Shown here piece after piece: positions 34,139 to 46,608 of a stretch of 64,000 bases of DNA. The notes beneath the pieces are model-generated. The model was not told the DNA's origin and made no database searches. It saw only the letters and a list, made by a program, of their open reading frames with translations. This stretch comes from Dysidea avara (lineage: Eukaryota > Porifera > Demospongiae > Dictyoceratida > Dysideidae): positions 45,352,075 through 45,416,074 of the forward strand of contig NC_089274.1 of assembly GCF_963678975.1 (NCBI RefSeq), given 5' to 3'. Position 1 is the stretch's first letter, and the number at the start of each line of letters is the position of its first letter. Both the position numbers and the translations under genes were made by a program.

Positions 34139-35440
34139 TGAACAATATACAATGTGTTGAGCCATAAAACTTTATAATTTATTGTGATCAGATTATCCAG
34201 CTATCTTATATCAAATATTGACCTTCATATGTATTCTTCCTACCTACACACAAAGAATGGTTCATTCATTAATGATACAAGACAAATCATTTTGATTCTA
34301 CAGGATGATTTGCTTAATATGTAATAGTGAAATTTATAGCAACATTAATAATATACTATCTGGTACTGTGCTATGCTGACTTTTTTCTTTGATGCTAAAG
34401 GGTATTTCCCTTTATAACAAGTAATACACTTTGATTTAGCAGTATAAATTTTCTGCTTAGTAGTATATCAGTATTAGCATGACCTTGTGGTGGCTTTGAA
34501 TCACTAGTCCCTCATTTGTACGTGACAACTAATCATATCAAGACAACTACACATACGTACATATCTGCAACAAAAGTGCTGTGTAAAACTGATATTTTAA
34601 ATCATGGCATATACAGACCTCCCTTCAGCACCTGTCTAACACAGATAAAGTCATTGGGAGATTGCAGTCCAAATGGCGTCATGAATGGAAGAACATATGC
34701 ATAGCAAACTTAGGAAATACACCGTATGTATTACATGTACTTACTCATTAAATAACCAAAGCATATACACAGCTTATGACTGAAACGTATGGTTGCAAAA
34801 CTGTGTTGAGCATAAATTTCATGATGCAATAAATTTTCGGATCACAATATTGGGGCTATTCAGTACACATTTACACATGCATGTGACCAATTGTGGCATG
34901 CTATATAAAGAGATTGTTGTTAAACCTTATCACATGCAAGTACACAAGCACTTGTTTATAATATAACATCATTATTTCATGCTGGGGCTATACAAAATTG
35001 TCAATAAAATAAAAGTACAATGTTCTATATCAATGCATTACTAGTTATGTGAGTAATTAGTTCTATTATGGAGTTTGACTGTTAATCTAAAACTGTTAAT
35101 GGAAATGTGTTCTGTGCTGGAATGACAATATGATTATCGGTGGGTCTACATTTAACCAACAGTGTGTGGGCAAAAAGTTCTGTGTAGTTTAACAAAATCC
35201 CTACAACCTTTTCTACTAAATTAATTTCAAAATTCATAGTAACACAAGCTACAAGGGGATTTTAATTGTGGTTGGCTTGTGTCCATAAACCTAATAAATA
35301 AGGATTGATGCTAAGCAGTGCCAAAGTTATAAAAGGATTTGTGTGCATGAATTACCTTATGGACATACTTTAAGAGGTTGAATTGATTCTTTCATCTTAA
35401 GAAAAGTCACCTGGTGCTCCTTGGGTGTGTGGCTTACAGA
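34139..35440. other. Intergenic upstream of the cadherin-like gene
   Basis: AT-rich; no gene or repeat recognised. The promoter of the gene at 35441 should lie at its right end; no TATA box stands out. Confidence 0.4.
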
Positions 35441-38130
35441 ATGTACGGCCAGGTGGTTCGTTTTACATTGGTTTGTAGCTTGCTGTGGACAACATGTGTT
35501 GGTTAGTTGTGATATTCATTGATTTAATTTGTACTCCAAAAATGTGTATGTATACATGTATGAGTGCAATATGTACTACTACACTAAGTCTACCTGAATA
35601 TTCATAATATATACAGGTCCTCATGTAACGCGTTACCTAAGTAATATAGTTACTGTAACGAATCTAATATTACGTTATATTATTACTACAAGTAACGAAG
35701 TTACTAATCTTGTTAGTAATCCACTGAGTAACGCCTAGCCACAACGAAGTAATGAAGCCTACTGAATGAAGCTTATTCACCAGCTTCTTACTTATAACCA
35801 AGATTTGCACATTCTGCAACAACGCAATCACGTCACGTGATAAAGCAGTAGTTTCACACGTGATAGCTTAAGGCTGTGGACACAAAGTAACATAATATGT
35901 AATATTATATAGTTACTTTATTTTATGGGTAATGTGTAACTGTAACTAAATAGTTCAGTTGCAAGTAATATGTAATATGTAACTAGTTACTTTTAACAAG
36001 TAACTTGCCCAACACTGCAGGTCCTAATACATACATATATGCTGCATATCATTGCTGTGTGATTATATATCTACTGATAGCTTGAATTAGTTAATGTTTC
36101 AGTCATTTTAGTGATAAATTTGCTAGTTGTATACATATACTTACATAACATTTGATATAATTTTACTACAGCCTTTTCAATGTCATTTACAAGTAAAAGT
36201 TATCAAGTGAAAATACTTGCAATAGAAGGTATCAGAGGGAAGGAATTGCTTAAGGTTGAATTTAATGAAAGCAAGCGTCTTGTCAAGGAATTTGTTACCA
36301 AGGATTATAGCATCAACCATGCCTACACATACTTCACTATTGACAACAGTGGAACTGTATACATAAAGGAGAATTTGCCAAACAAAAACCGGCGGTACTC
36401 TTTTCAAGTAACAGCATTGTACACTGTACTATTGTACTCAGGAGAAACTCACACTGGATTTGCCCATGCTGATGTCAATGTTCAGGGAATTGGTAATGTG
36501 TAGTGATGTAATTTTGCACAAAGGTATTCCCATGATACCATGCATCTAGTCCCTATTTTGAAGCCTAATTTAGCAAGTACTTTGTGTTATATGATTACGA
36601 GAGGGACTCATGTGTAGTAGTAGTAATCATGCAGCCCAAAGTTAGGGGTATTTTCTCTATGTTATATTAGATAGATTGTAATGATTCTCATTCAGTCCAT
36701 TATTTAGCTATGTAACTCCTAACTAACTGTTAATATAGAGAAGTAGTAAGATAATGAAAGTGTAACCTTATGAGTATTTACTCTACACAGTACAATAATC
36801 TTTAGTTGCAAAAGCAATCTTACTGATGTGTACTTGACCGGATCTGCGAAAAGGGGTCTTATAGCCTTTCCAATTGCATGTACTTGGCAATCCATAACTT
36901 GACTTGTGAGTAAGGTACCAGCCTGAAATTTGGTTACCTTACACTCCTAACATAGCATTATTTCAGGATGTAATTTTACGAAAATGGGTTAAACACATGA
37001 TGAGTTATGACTCATCAAACTTGGAAACTTGGAAAGGCTATAAGACCCCTTTTTGCAGATCCGGTCACAATTTAATGTTTGAATTCATTATTTAGGGCCA
37101 TTGCATTTTGACAACTCAACTTACAGAATTATGTTGCTAGTAGAGCAGAGGGTCAATGATTCAGTGTTTGATTTTGGTCAACACATTGTAATCAGTACTG
37201 ATGATTATCATGACATCCACTATCAATTTCCTCAACTACACTACAGCTATTACTTTCACATTGACAACACCACTGGTAAACTGTTTATTAGCAGAGCTTT
37301 ACCCCCAGCTAAGACATTTAGTATCTATATCAGTTTCAATTACAATGCAACTCTGATGAACGGTACAATAATAAAAGATGGCACTGGAGTATATGCTATA
37401 ATCACAGCTGCTGGTAAGTTATCACTGTTTCAGTTTCCATAGCAATACATTCTATTTTTAAACTTAGGTTGTAAATATTCATTAGAAGCCAACACAGTTT
37501 GGAAGTCAAGTCTTCCTTGTACTAGTCAACGTGTGCCATGTAGTAAAGTCACTAATACTTTTGGTAGTGGCCACATCACCAGGTTCTGCGGTGTTGATGG
37601 CAAATGGTCAGCACCAAATTACTCTCAATGCAAAGTAAGGGAACAACCAGGTACATTTGTCATAGCTTGGATAAATTTTGATGGTGTGTCTGGCTTGATA
37701 AACCTGTTGAAGAATATCACTAGAGATGTAAGTGTGTAATACAAACTACTTCATATCATACATAGTGAGCAACATGCTAATATCCTGATGAGTCATGAGC
37801 TTTTTTGTATACGCAATCACAATCATTATTATTTTGTTTTATAGCTGTCAACTCTGTTTCCTACACATGGTATTACCAAAGTTACTGTAATCAGTGGTTC
37901 TTACTTGGAACCACCTCACCATGATTACCACTGTTATGCATTTACAGTTGGATTAAAGTTAACAGTCAATTCGTTAATATTCAATGGTACCTCCTCCAAC
38001 AACGTCTTGAAATTGGCAAATCATCAGCTTAATGTGCAACGTATCATTGGTGGTATTCACACATGTCCAATAAGAGACACTCGAGGAATTATAAGAATAT
38101 TTAATGTTACAAGTGAGTGTAACAATTGCA

Positions 38131-38198
<68 letters not shown>

Positions 38199-38478
38199 TG
38201 CAGTGCATGGTATGATATGTAAGCATTTAAAGATAATAAACGACTCAAAGAATATACTCAAGAAATGTAACTATTATAGTAAAACACAGTATAACGTGAC
38301 TGCTATTTGTACCACAGGTACTTGTGAGGACAAATGGACACAACATGATAATGGCGATGATGACAACTATGTTGTTCATCTGTGTAGTGGAGACAACTGC
38401 AACTGTACCAACTACAACACTACTGCTAATGTAAAGTTCATAGTTGTTTGTTATCAACCATCTGGCATATCAGCATAA
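35441..38478 (+). CDS. Secreted protein with two cadherin-like repeats, HRM-like module and Cys-rich tail (500 aa)
   Basis: Exons 35441-35501, 36172-36492, 37096-37413, 37468-37727, 37845-38112, 38204-38478; all GT-AG and phase-consistent. Exon 1 is a signal peptide (MYGQVVRFTLVCSLLWTTCV). Exons 2 and 3 each encode one cadherin-like repeat: YQVKILAIEG...YFTIDNSGTVYIKENL and YRIMLLVEQR...FHIDNTTGKLFISRALP. The calcium ligands LDRE and DxNDN are missing. Exon 4 has VWKSSLPC and TRFCGVDGKWSAPNYSQC, the pattern of hormone-receptor motif modules in adhesion GPCRs. Exons 5-6 contain many N-glycosylation sites and paired Cys. No transmembrane segment follows, so I infer a secreted or truncated relative of adhesion receptors. 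No exact homolog recognised. Confidence 0.75.
35622..36017. mobile_element. hAT-type MITE related to 4409-4922, 8-bp target duplication CAGGTCCT
   Basis: Within intron 1 of the cadherin-like gene. Body and right end (AACTTGCCCAACACTG) match the 4409 element, but the left end starts at an internal point (CATGTAACGCGTTACC). CAGGTCCT flanks both sides (35614-35621, 36018-36025). Confidence 0.75.
36836..37066. mobile_element. MITE with about 36-bp inverted termini in intron 2 of the cadherin-like gene
   Basis: Left GACCGGATCTGCGAAAAGGG, right CCCTTTTTGCAGATCCGGTC; both continue with TCTTATAGCCTTTCCAA or its complement. 231 bp, non-coding. Confidence 0.85.
38131..38200. repeat. (TG)n filling intron 5 of the cadherin-like gene
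   Basis: The 91-bp intron (38113-38203) is mostly TG, running into the acceptor GTGTGTGCAG. Confidence 0.9.
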
Positions 38479-38547
38479 TATCTAGCTATATCTAATTTAC
38501 ATTGTCTGCCATACGCTGATGCGTGGCCTACTTATTGTACTTTCAGA

Positions 38548-38890
38548 CTGATTCCTGCAAAGAAGTGCTGATGAAGAGAAAGAAATTTGCGCTGCACAGA
38601 CAGAGCAATCAAGGTCCCTTGGTGCATTCTACAGTTTCAAAAACATTTTGTAAGTTCCATAAACTAAATGTTTGGTTTCTCATCCATCAGTGTTCAAAAT
38701 GATGTTAACAACGCAAGTTTTAAATACATAGGTAGCTAAACAATTTAAAGAAACAGCTCACATGACTCAGCACTAAAGCTTGTACTTCCAAGTCCTAACT
38801 ATAACTAATGATAATACTGTTTCATAGCTGCACTTAGCCACAAGTCATTTATACAGCAACACAGATGGGAATGAGAAATTAATAGATGTG
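38548..38890 (+). other. Possible alternative 3' exons of the cadherin-like gene
   Basis: A GTAAAG donor inside exon 6 (after GCTAAT, near 38432) could join CTTTCAG|ACTGATTCC at about 38548, which stays open in frame for 34 codons (TDSCKEVLMKRKKFALHRQS...) to TTTT|GTAAGTT. A further acceptor, TTTCATAG, at about 38827 gives a short last exon ending in TGA. Splice sites look good; use is inferred. Confidence 0.3.
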
Positions 38891-41630
38891 GTTGTGGTTT
38901 CATGCATTGTGCATGTTGATTATTATTTCAATGCTTACATATACATGCTTTCATATACACTGTATCTGTCATAATAGCTACATGCAAACATGTGGGAATC
39001 TTGTATCCAATAGCCTGCTACACCTTATGATATATAGTAAGGTGTGCGTGGGATCTGTGTAAATGTATGCATATAAGTATGAAAGTGATATATGTAAGTG
39101 GTCTGATTATCATGCACCCATTCTTGATTTTCCATACCAATGAGCCAATGAATTGTCTTATACATACACTGTATAAATGATGTGTGCTTTGCACACAAAA
39201 ATGGTGTCATGGGGCACATTTTTGTGAGCAAAACACACTTCATTTATACAGTGTATAATGTACAGGGTATCATGTAGCATGTTGGCTGATAATGTATGAC
39301 CAGTAAATGTCATTCTCATCGCTACTGCATGCACTTGTAGCTGTCAGGGTGTCAACTAGTAATATACGTACCTGTTTGATAGTTTAATCTCATAATTATA
39401 TTTTTTTGTTATTCCATGTATTGGGTATGCAAACCTTTGCTTGTGTGATTAAGTTTAGGACATAATCTTACATTGTTATTGTAATGAAAGACTGCTAATC
39501 GTATCTGCAGTTACAAGTGGTACATCAATATTATATAGGCTACAAATATTATAGGCCACATGTACATGTGTATCAAATATTTGGTAAATGAATGGATAAG
39601 CAAAGCCAACTGTCTATATGCTGGTCACAACGCACATTTATATGTCACAGTTGTTAAATGTTGCAAGGCATAACACATAGCTATGCTATACGTGTACCAC
39701 TGAAGTAGCTATGTGGTGGCTCTCACTTGGTGTAGTTATGTATGTAATGGACATATGACTAAAAAGTATTTGACAACTTTATTAACAGCTAGTTTGGAAG
39801 TAGAAAAAGCTCCATCCTATTAGTTATTATTCATACATTGACATAGTAATCATTCCTTAATAATATATTGTCGTGTGAATAACATTTATAGTTGTAGTGC
39901 TGATAAGCCACCATGAGTGTTTATTGTCTCATATCAGTTTGTTTAATTTTTTAACAAACCCAAAGCCATTTTCAGTTTTTAGGCACGAATATAGCTCCTA
40001 AGCTCATAGTACTGAGTGTGTTTATCTGTACATTAACTTTCGATACTTCCATATGCCAAACTGAATACTGAGTTTTTAAGCTAGTTTCTATATTGGTTAA
40101 CTATATAGAGATGCTTACAGTATCATCAGGCAAGCCTAAGCAATATCAGGAAACCCTTGCTGTGTAATATTGACTGGTATGCTAAATAAATAGCTGTAGA
40201 TCATAAAATAATATGCAAGTAATAGACTACCATGTTTATACTTGTTTGCAAGGTATTCATATACAATTATAATAATTTGTAAGCAAATTGGTCTCACTAA
40301 GGGTAGCTACATCCAACTACTGTATTAGTTGCCCACAGTGTTTCTATTACTAAATAGGTTGACATTTTGGGATGCAATATACACTGACAGGACTTCATAG
40401 TGGGTGGCATTTGCAAGGCACAAAATCTTACCACCACCATTTGCATGGTGATATCGTGTATCTGGCAATGGTTTATAACATTTATGTACACATGTACACA
40501 GAACACAAATATACTCACTAGTGTACACTTGTGCATGCATGCAGGCATATAATCCAGGTAAACCTGATCTTATTTTATCTATTAATTTTGGTAACCTATA
40601 TGTCACATATCAGAGTAACAGTGTATAGACCTTCTGTCACAATAAACCCTTGTATACTGCTGGTGTGGTTAAGCAAGGAGAAGAAATAAAATGTTGATAT
40701 CAAACTACTATGCTGCACAGTCATATACAGCAAGTAATAGCAGAAATAATAAAACATGGAGTGTGTCATGTGAAGAGTAATCCATGTGAAGGTGACAAAC
40801 AAGTATTTAAGTTTACATGCCATTGAAATTGATTGGATATATTTTTCTTGTCACAGCAAACAAGGATGATAGTGAGGTAATCTCTGCCATTAAACGATCA
40901 TCACCTTGACTGCATGGCTCCAAGTTTCTCATACCTAATTTTTGTTTGACCTGGACAGAACTGAACTAATAAATGTTTGTTTTGTTTTGTGCTTTGTGAT
41001 AAAGTTTATTACCATCTGTATACTACTTGTGATGTATGACTTTATGTTAAACACATTAATAAAACATTAATCAATATAGACATGGCTACTATTAAAGTGT
41101 GTATATAAACTGGCTAGTGTCTATAATATGTGTATATGTCTGCTGTACTGTGTACACTACACCACTGAGAACTACAATAATTCACAATATTGGCATGTAA
41201 CCAGCTCATATACAATTGTATAAGTGTAATACTAGCCTCTAACATATTATGTAGCTCCTTGTAATATATATATATATAATATATTCATGTAACATTTTGT
41301 ATATATGTATCCAATGTTTAGAGATGAAAGAGAGTGCATGGGCTACACTCAATGACAACATGTAGCACTAAAGCCACGATAACTAGTTAAATTTAATAAT
41401 CTCTAGCCAAAATACACTTCAAGTATTAACAACATGACAAAGTCTTTCAAGAATGATATTATTAAATATTGGTCTAGATTAAATTGATCTGATGTGGTCT
41501 GATGGTACTCATGCAGGTCACGGTATAAGGTTGTGGAATGCATTACATGTTAATATATATAACATCATGTAAGATATCATATCAAGACCAAAAGTTTTAG
41601 AGTGTATATGTAGGAGCTGTATATATATAT
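38891..41630. other. Intergenic, no gene seen
   Basis: AT-rich. Contains a 94-bp inverted repeat (39164-39257) and an AT dinucleotide run near 41258-41285. Short open frames lack any recognisable content. Confidence 0.5.
39164..39257. mobile_element. Small foldback MITE (94 bp)
   Basis: ATACACTGTATAAATGATGT at the left pairs with ACTTCATTTATACAGTGTAT at the right; GTGCTTTGCACACAAAAATG pairs with CATTTTTGTGAGCAAAACAC. Confidence 0.8.
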
Positions 41631-42010
41631 ATCTAATCCAAAACAGCCAAGCTGTAAAAAAAGAGTGCGGCCCTGAGAAAGGCTATGGTGAAAAAAGATG
41701 TGAAATCCAAGGTGGCGGCCAAGAAATGGCTGTGATGGTAGGTTAATGGTAAAAATTTTAATAACGACAATTCAAGTGAATTTTGTGCCAAGACCAAGCG
41801 GCACCAAATTCACTGAATTGTTGTTATTAAAATTTTTACCATTAACCTACCATCACAGCCATTTCTTGGCCGCCACCTTGGATTTCACATCTTTTTTCAC
41901 CATAGCCTTTCTCAGGGCCGCACTCTTTTTTTACAGCTTGGCTGTTTTGGATTAGATTTCACTTCTTTTTGCATTTGTATACCCCAAAGCCGGCCTATGG
42001 CCGGCTTTAG
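41631..42010. mobile_element. Foldback element, full palindrome
   Basis: Left arm from ATCTAATCCAAAACAGCC pairs with the right arm ending GGCTGTTTTGGATTAGAT (41631-41957) over about 150 bp. It includes AGAAATGGCTGTGATGGTAG / CTACCATCACAGCCATTTCT. A tail with CCCCAAAGCCGGCC / GGCCGGCTTTAGGG follows to 42010. A right-half copy occurs at 50506-50645. Confidence 0.85.
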
Positions 42011-42068
42011 GGCTTTTTAACCTGTCATTTTTTTCTTTACTACAGGAAGAAGAAAAGATGAAGCAGAG

Positions 42069-45000
42069 TGATTTCTTTGTAGCTGACCTCTCTGCAAGGT
42101 GATCCTTCTAGCTGATCCCTCTACCGGATGACTTGTTTGTAGCTGAACTCTCTACAAGGTGATTTGTTTGTAGCTGAACTCTCTACAAGGTAACTTCTTC
42201 TAGCTGATCTTTCTACAGGGTGATTTGTTTGTAGCTGAATTCTCTACAGGGCGATTTGTTTGCAGCTAAACTGCTGAACTCTCTACAATGTAACTTCTTC
42301 TAGCTAAACTCCCTACGGGTGGCTTGTTTCTAGCTGATCTCTCTACAGGGTGACTTGTTTGTAGCTGAACTCTCTACAAGGTGATTTGTTTGTAGCTGAA
42401 CTCTCTACAAGGTAACTTCTTCTAGCTGATCTTTCTACAGGGTGATTTGTTTGTAGCTGAATTCTCTACAGGGCAATTTGTTTGCAGCTAAACTGCTGAA
42501 CTCTCTACAATGTAACTTCTTCTAGCTAAACTCTCTATGGGTGGCTTGTTTCTAGCTGATCTCTCTACAGGGTGACTTGTTTGTAGCTTAACTCTCTACA
42601 AGGTGATTTGTTTGTAGCTGAACTCTCTACAAGGTAACTTCTTCTAGCTGATCTTTCTACAGGGTGATTTGTTTGTAGCTGAATTCTCTACAGGGCGATT
42701 TGTTTGCAGCTAAACTCTCTACATGGTAGTTTCTTTGTAGCTGAACTCTCTACAATGTAACTTTTTCTAGCTGAACTCTCTACAGGATGACTTGTTTCTA
42801 GCTGATCTCTCTACATAGTGACTAGTTTGTAGCTGAACTCTCTACAGGATGACTTGTTTCTAGCTGATCTCTCTACAGGGTGACTTGTTTGTAGCTGAAC
42901 TCTCTACAGGGTGATTTGTTTGTAGCTGAACTCTCTACAAGATAACTTCTTCTAGCTGAACTCTCTACATGGTGACTTGTTTGTAGCTGAACTCTCTACA
43001 ATGTAACTTCTTCTAGCTGAACTCTCTACGAGTGGCTTGTTTCTAGCTGATCTCTCTACAGGGTGACTTGTTTCTAGCTGAACTCTCTACAGGGTGACTT
43101 GTTTGTAGCTGAACTCTCTACAGGGTGATTTGTTTGTAGCTGAACTCTCTACAAGGTAACTTCTTCTAGCTGACCTTTCTACAGGGTGATTTGTTTGTAG
43201 CTGAATTCTCTACAGGGCAATTTGTTTGCAGCTGAACTCTCTACATGGTAGCTTCTTTGTAGCTGAACTCTCTACAATGTAACTTCTTCTAGCTGAACTC
43301 TCGACGGGTGGCTCGTTTCTAGCTGATCTCTCTACAGGGTGATTTGTTTGTAGCTGAACTCTCTACAAGGTAACTTCTTCTAGCTGACCTTTCTACAGGG
43401 TAATTTGTTTGTAGCTGAATTCTCTACAGGGTGATTTGTTTGCAGCTGAACTCTCTATATGGTAGTTTCTTTGTAGCTGAACTCTCTACAGGGTGATTTG
43501 TTTGTAGCTGAACTCTCTACAAGGTAACGTCTTCTAGCTGATCTTTCTACAGGGTGATTTGTTTGTAGCTGAATTCTCTACAGGGTGATTTATTTGCAGC
43601 TGAACTCTCTACATGGTAGTTTCTTTGTAGCTGAACTTTCTACAACGTAACTTCTTCTAGCTGAACTCTCTACAGGATGACTTGTTTCTAGCTGATCTCT
43701 CTACAGGGTGACTTGTTTGTAGCTGAACTTTCTACAGGGTGATTTGTTTGCAGCTGAACTCTCTACATGGTAGTTTCTTTGTAGCTAAACTCTCTACAAT
43801 GTAACTTCTTCTAGCTGAACTCTCTACAGGATGACTTGTTTCTAGCTGATCTCTCTACAGGGTGACTTGTTTGTAGCTGAACTCTCTACAGGGTGATTTG
43901 TTTGTAGCTGAACTCTCTACAAGGTAACTTCTTCTAGCTGATCTTTCTACAGGGTGATTTGTTTGTAGCTGAATTCTCTACAGGGCAATTTTTTTGCAGC
44001 TGAACTCTCTACATGGTAGTTCTTTGTAGCCGAACTCTCTACAGTGTAACTTATTCTAGCTGAACTCTCTACGGGTGGCTTGTTTTTAGCTGATCTCTCT
44101 ACAGAGTGTCTTGTTTCTAGCTGAACTCTCTACAGGGTGATTTGTTTGTAGCTGAACTCTCTACAAGGTAACTTCTTCTAGCTGATCTTTTTACAGGGTA
44201 ATTTGTTTGTAGCTGAATTCTCTACAGGGCGATTTGTTTGCAGCTGAACTCTCTACATTGTAGTTTCTTTGTAGCTGAATTCTCTACAATGTAACTTCTT
44301 CTAGCTGAACTCTCTACATAGTGTCTTGTTTGTAGCTGAACTCTCTACAGGGTGATTTGTTTGTAGCTGAACTCTCTACAAGGTAACTTCTTCTAGCTGA
44401 TCTTTCTACAGGGTGATTTGTTTGTAGCTGAATTCTCTACAGGGCGATATATTTGCAGCTGAACTCTCTACATGGTAGTTTCTTTCTAGCTGAACTCTGT
44501 GCAATGTAACTTCTTCTAGCTGAACTCTCTACAGGATGACTTGTTTCTAGCTGATCTCTATACAGGATGACTTGTTTGTAGCTGAATTTTCTACAGGATG
44601 ATTTGTTTGTAGCTGAACTCTCTACAAGGTAACTTCTTCTAGCTGATCTTTCTACAGGGTAATTAGTTTGTAGTTGAATTCTCTACAGGTGATTTGTTTG
44701 CAGCTGAACTCTTTTACATGGTGGTTTCTTTATAGCTGAACTCTCTACAAAGTGACTTCTTCTAGCTGATCTATCTACAGGATGACTTGTTTCTAACTGA
44801 ACTCTCTACAGTGTGATCTGTTAATAGCGGAACTTTTTACTGGGTGATTTGTTTGTAGTTAAACTCTTTGCATGATTGTTTCTTTGTAACTGAACTCTCT
44901 ACAAGGTGATTTCTTCTAGCTGATCTCTCTACAGGATGACTTGTTTCTAACTGAACTCTCTACAGTGTGATCTGTTCATAGCGGAACTTTTTACTGGGTG

Positions 45001-45215
45001 ATTTGTTTGTAGCTAACTCTTTGCATGATTGTTTCTTTGTAACTGAACTCTCTACAAGGTAACTTCTTCTAGCTGATCTCTCTACAGGGCAATTTGTTTG
45101 TAGCTGAATTCTCTACAGTGTGATTTATTTGAGCTGAACTCTCTATTAGGTACCTTCTTCTACCTGATCTGACTACAGGGTGACTTGTTTGTAGCTTGAA
45201 TCCCTACAGAATAAC
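42069..45215. repeat. 31-bp minisatellite array, about 100 units
   Basis: Unit type TAGCTGAACTCTCTACAGGG plus TGACTTGTTTG, repeated for about 3.1 kb with variant units (AACTTCTTC, GATTTGTTTGC, GGCTTGTTTC). Variants follow in fixed order, giving higher-order units of about 225 bp, best seen at 42145-42600. Units degrade towards the right end. No long open frame is kept. The same unit occurs as seeds at 22751, 29929, 52866 and 60269. Confidence 0.95.
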
Positions 45216-45261
45216 TTACAATGTAATATAACTGAGTAAATTATAAATGCAACTGAATGCT

Positions 45262-46110
45262 TTATTAGGGTGACTGTTCTATTAGAGTATCTCGATCTCG
45301 CATTTGCTGCACCTAGTTGCCTTTCGAATCATAACTCAGTGATTTGTAATCCGATTCTTCTGTACTATTGCAAGGACTTTCTATGATGATTATTCCAGCT
45401 ACATGCTGATTTTCAGCTCGTTGCTCTAAGCGGTTTGCCTGGTAGATACGAAAACTAATAGTTTTTCTATTCATAAAAATCGATCGCGTAATTTTGACAC
45501 AGGTTGGGTTTCGTGTAATATCTCCATGGTCTTTATCCCGATTCCTTTCAAACCACAAAAAGGCACTCCTACGATGGTTGCTCCACCTGCATATCAATTT
45601 TCAACTGATTCCTCCAAGGCGTTTACCCTGTAGGCGTGACAGACCTTCGACCTTATTTTACGCAAATAATCGGTCATAACTCCGTGAATGTTCATCGGAT
45701 TCCTACCAAAGTTGGTACGGAGATCCGCCTTAATGAGCCCTTTAAGTGTGCCAAATTTCAGCCAAATCCGAGCACGCATTCGTGTTTTATGGCGAATTTT
45801 GCGAAGTGTGCGAAATGAAGAAGATGAAGAAGAAGAAGAAGAAAACGAAGAAATTAAAACGAAATTTTGTTCGCTCGTATCTCGGAAATGGCTGGAGCGA
45901 TTTTCTTTAAATTTGGTATGTAGACTACCCTAACTGGGCGGCACATCTCCAGCAAATTTGGTTCCAATTGGATAAGGGATCACAGAGCTACATAGGTGTG
46001 AAAATTGCGTTTTCTTTCTTCCTGTTAATATACTCACGGTGTGGCGCGCCGGCTTCTTGGGCCGCACGACACACTATCGTGTGTCTTGATAACTGGTTAT
46101 ATGGCACTAT
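45262..46110. repeat. Dispersed repeat of unknown class, fused to the minisatellite
   Basis: Begins at TGACTGTTCTATTAGAGTAT. It contains two related halves of about 180 bp (ATTTTCAGCTCGTTGCTC and ATTTTCAACTGATTCCTC), a GAAGAAGAAG run (45818-45855), and ends with the hairpin CGACACACTATCGTGTGTC. A related copy lies at 14490-15080. Minus-strand frames of 94 and 61 codons cover it but show no known domain. Confidence 0.6.
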
Positions 46111-46608
46111 ACTAATATACATAATAGCAGTCATGTTAATCAGTATTAAGTGGTGTCTAAGACACTAAGTCATAAAAAATGAAGGGTATCACATGATCAC
46201 AGGTATATAACAAAAATTTTGCTTGTGTAAGTGAGTATAGCTACATGTATTTTACTACGTATCAGATTTATACATTAACAGCCATGCATGCATAGAAAGC
46301 AAAGCATTTAACTTAACTGAACCAACAGCTTATAAATGAATTTGGTGTAAATAGCTTGGAAGAAAGAAAGCCGGTAATCCAAACCTTACTCAATCTATGC
46401 ATTAGCTATGTGCATCTTACCACTGTGTACTGCTTAGGTTATGACTTGAGGGTAGACCAGGTATTTCCACTCCATGTCAATTGTACAGACAACACCCTTG
46501 TGTTATGTGTACGCTACATACAAGTAGCTTATTATATGAAACACTACGCTGCCATATAAAACCAGTTCTTATTATAGCATAGCATCCAGTTGTCACTTAT
46601 AATCTACA
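46111..46608. other. Upstream region of the Reeler gene
   Basis: No repeat or coding signal. CCATATAAAACC at 46551-46562 is TATA-like, about 50 bp before the ATG, and a plausible core promoter. Confidence 0.4.

Noticed and set aside
38104-38478. 124-codon frame starting in the TG repeat as a separate gene
   Set aside because: Its 3' part is the last exon of the cadherin-like gene. The 5' part is intronic TG repeat.
41258-41285. AT-rich run as replication or regulatory signal
   Set aside because: Simple TA dinucleotide repeat, common in this AT-rich sequence.
42069-45215. CRISPR-like array
   Set aside because: Units are contiguous, variable 31-bp tandem repeats without unique spacers, in an animal genome with no cas genes.
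45313-45779. Minus-strand frames of 94 and 61 codons as a gene
   Set aside because: They lie in a dispersed repeat with an internal duplication, have no recognisable domain, and the related copy at 14490-15080 is not open.
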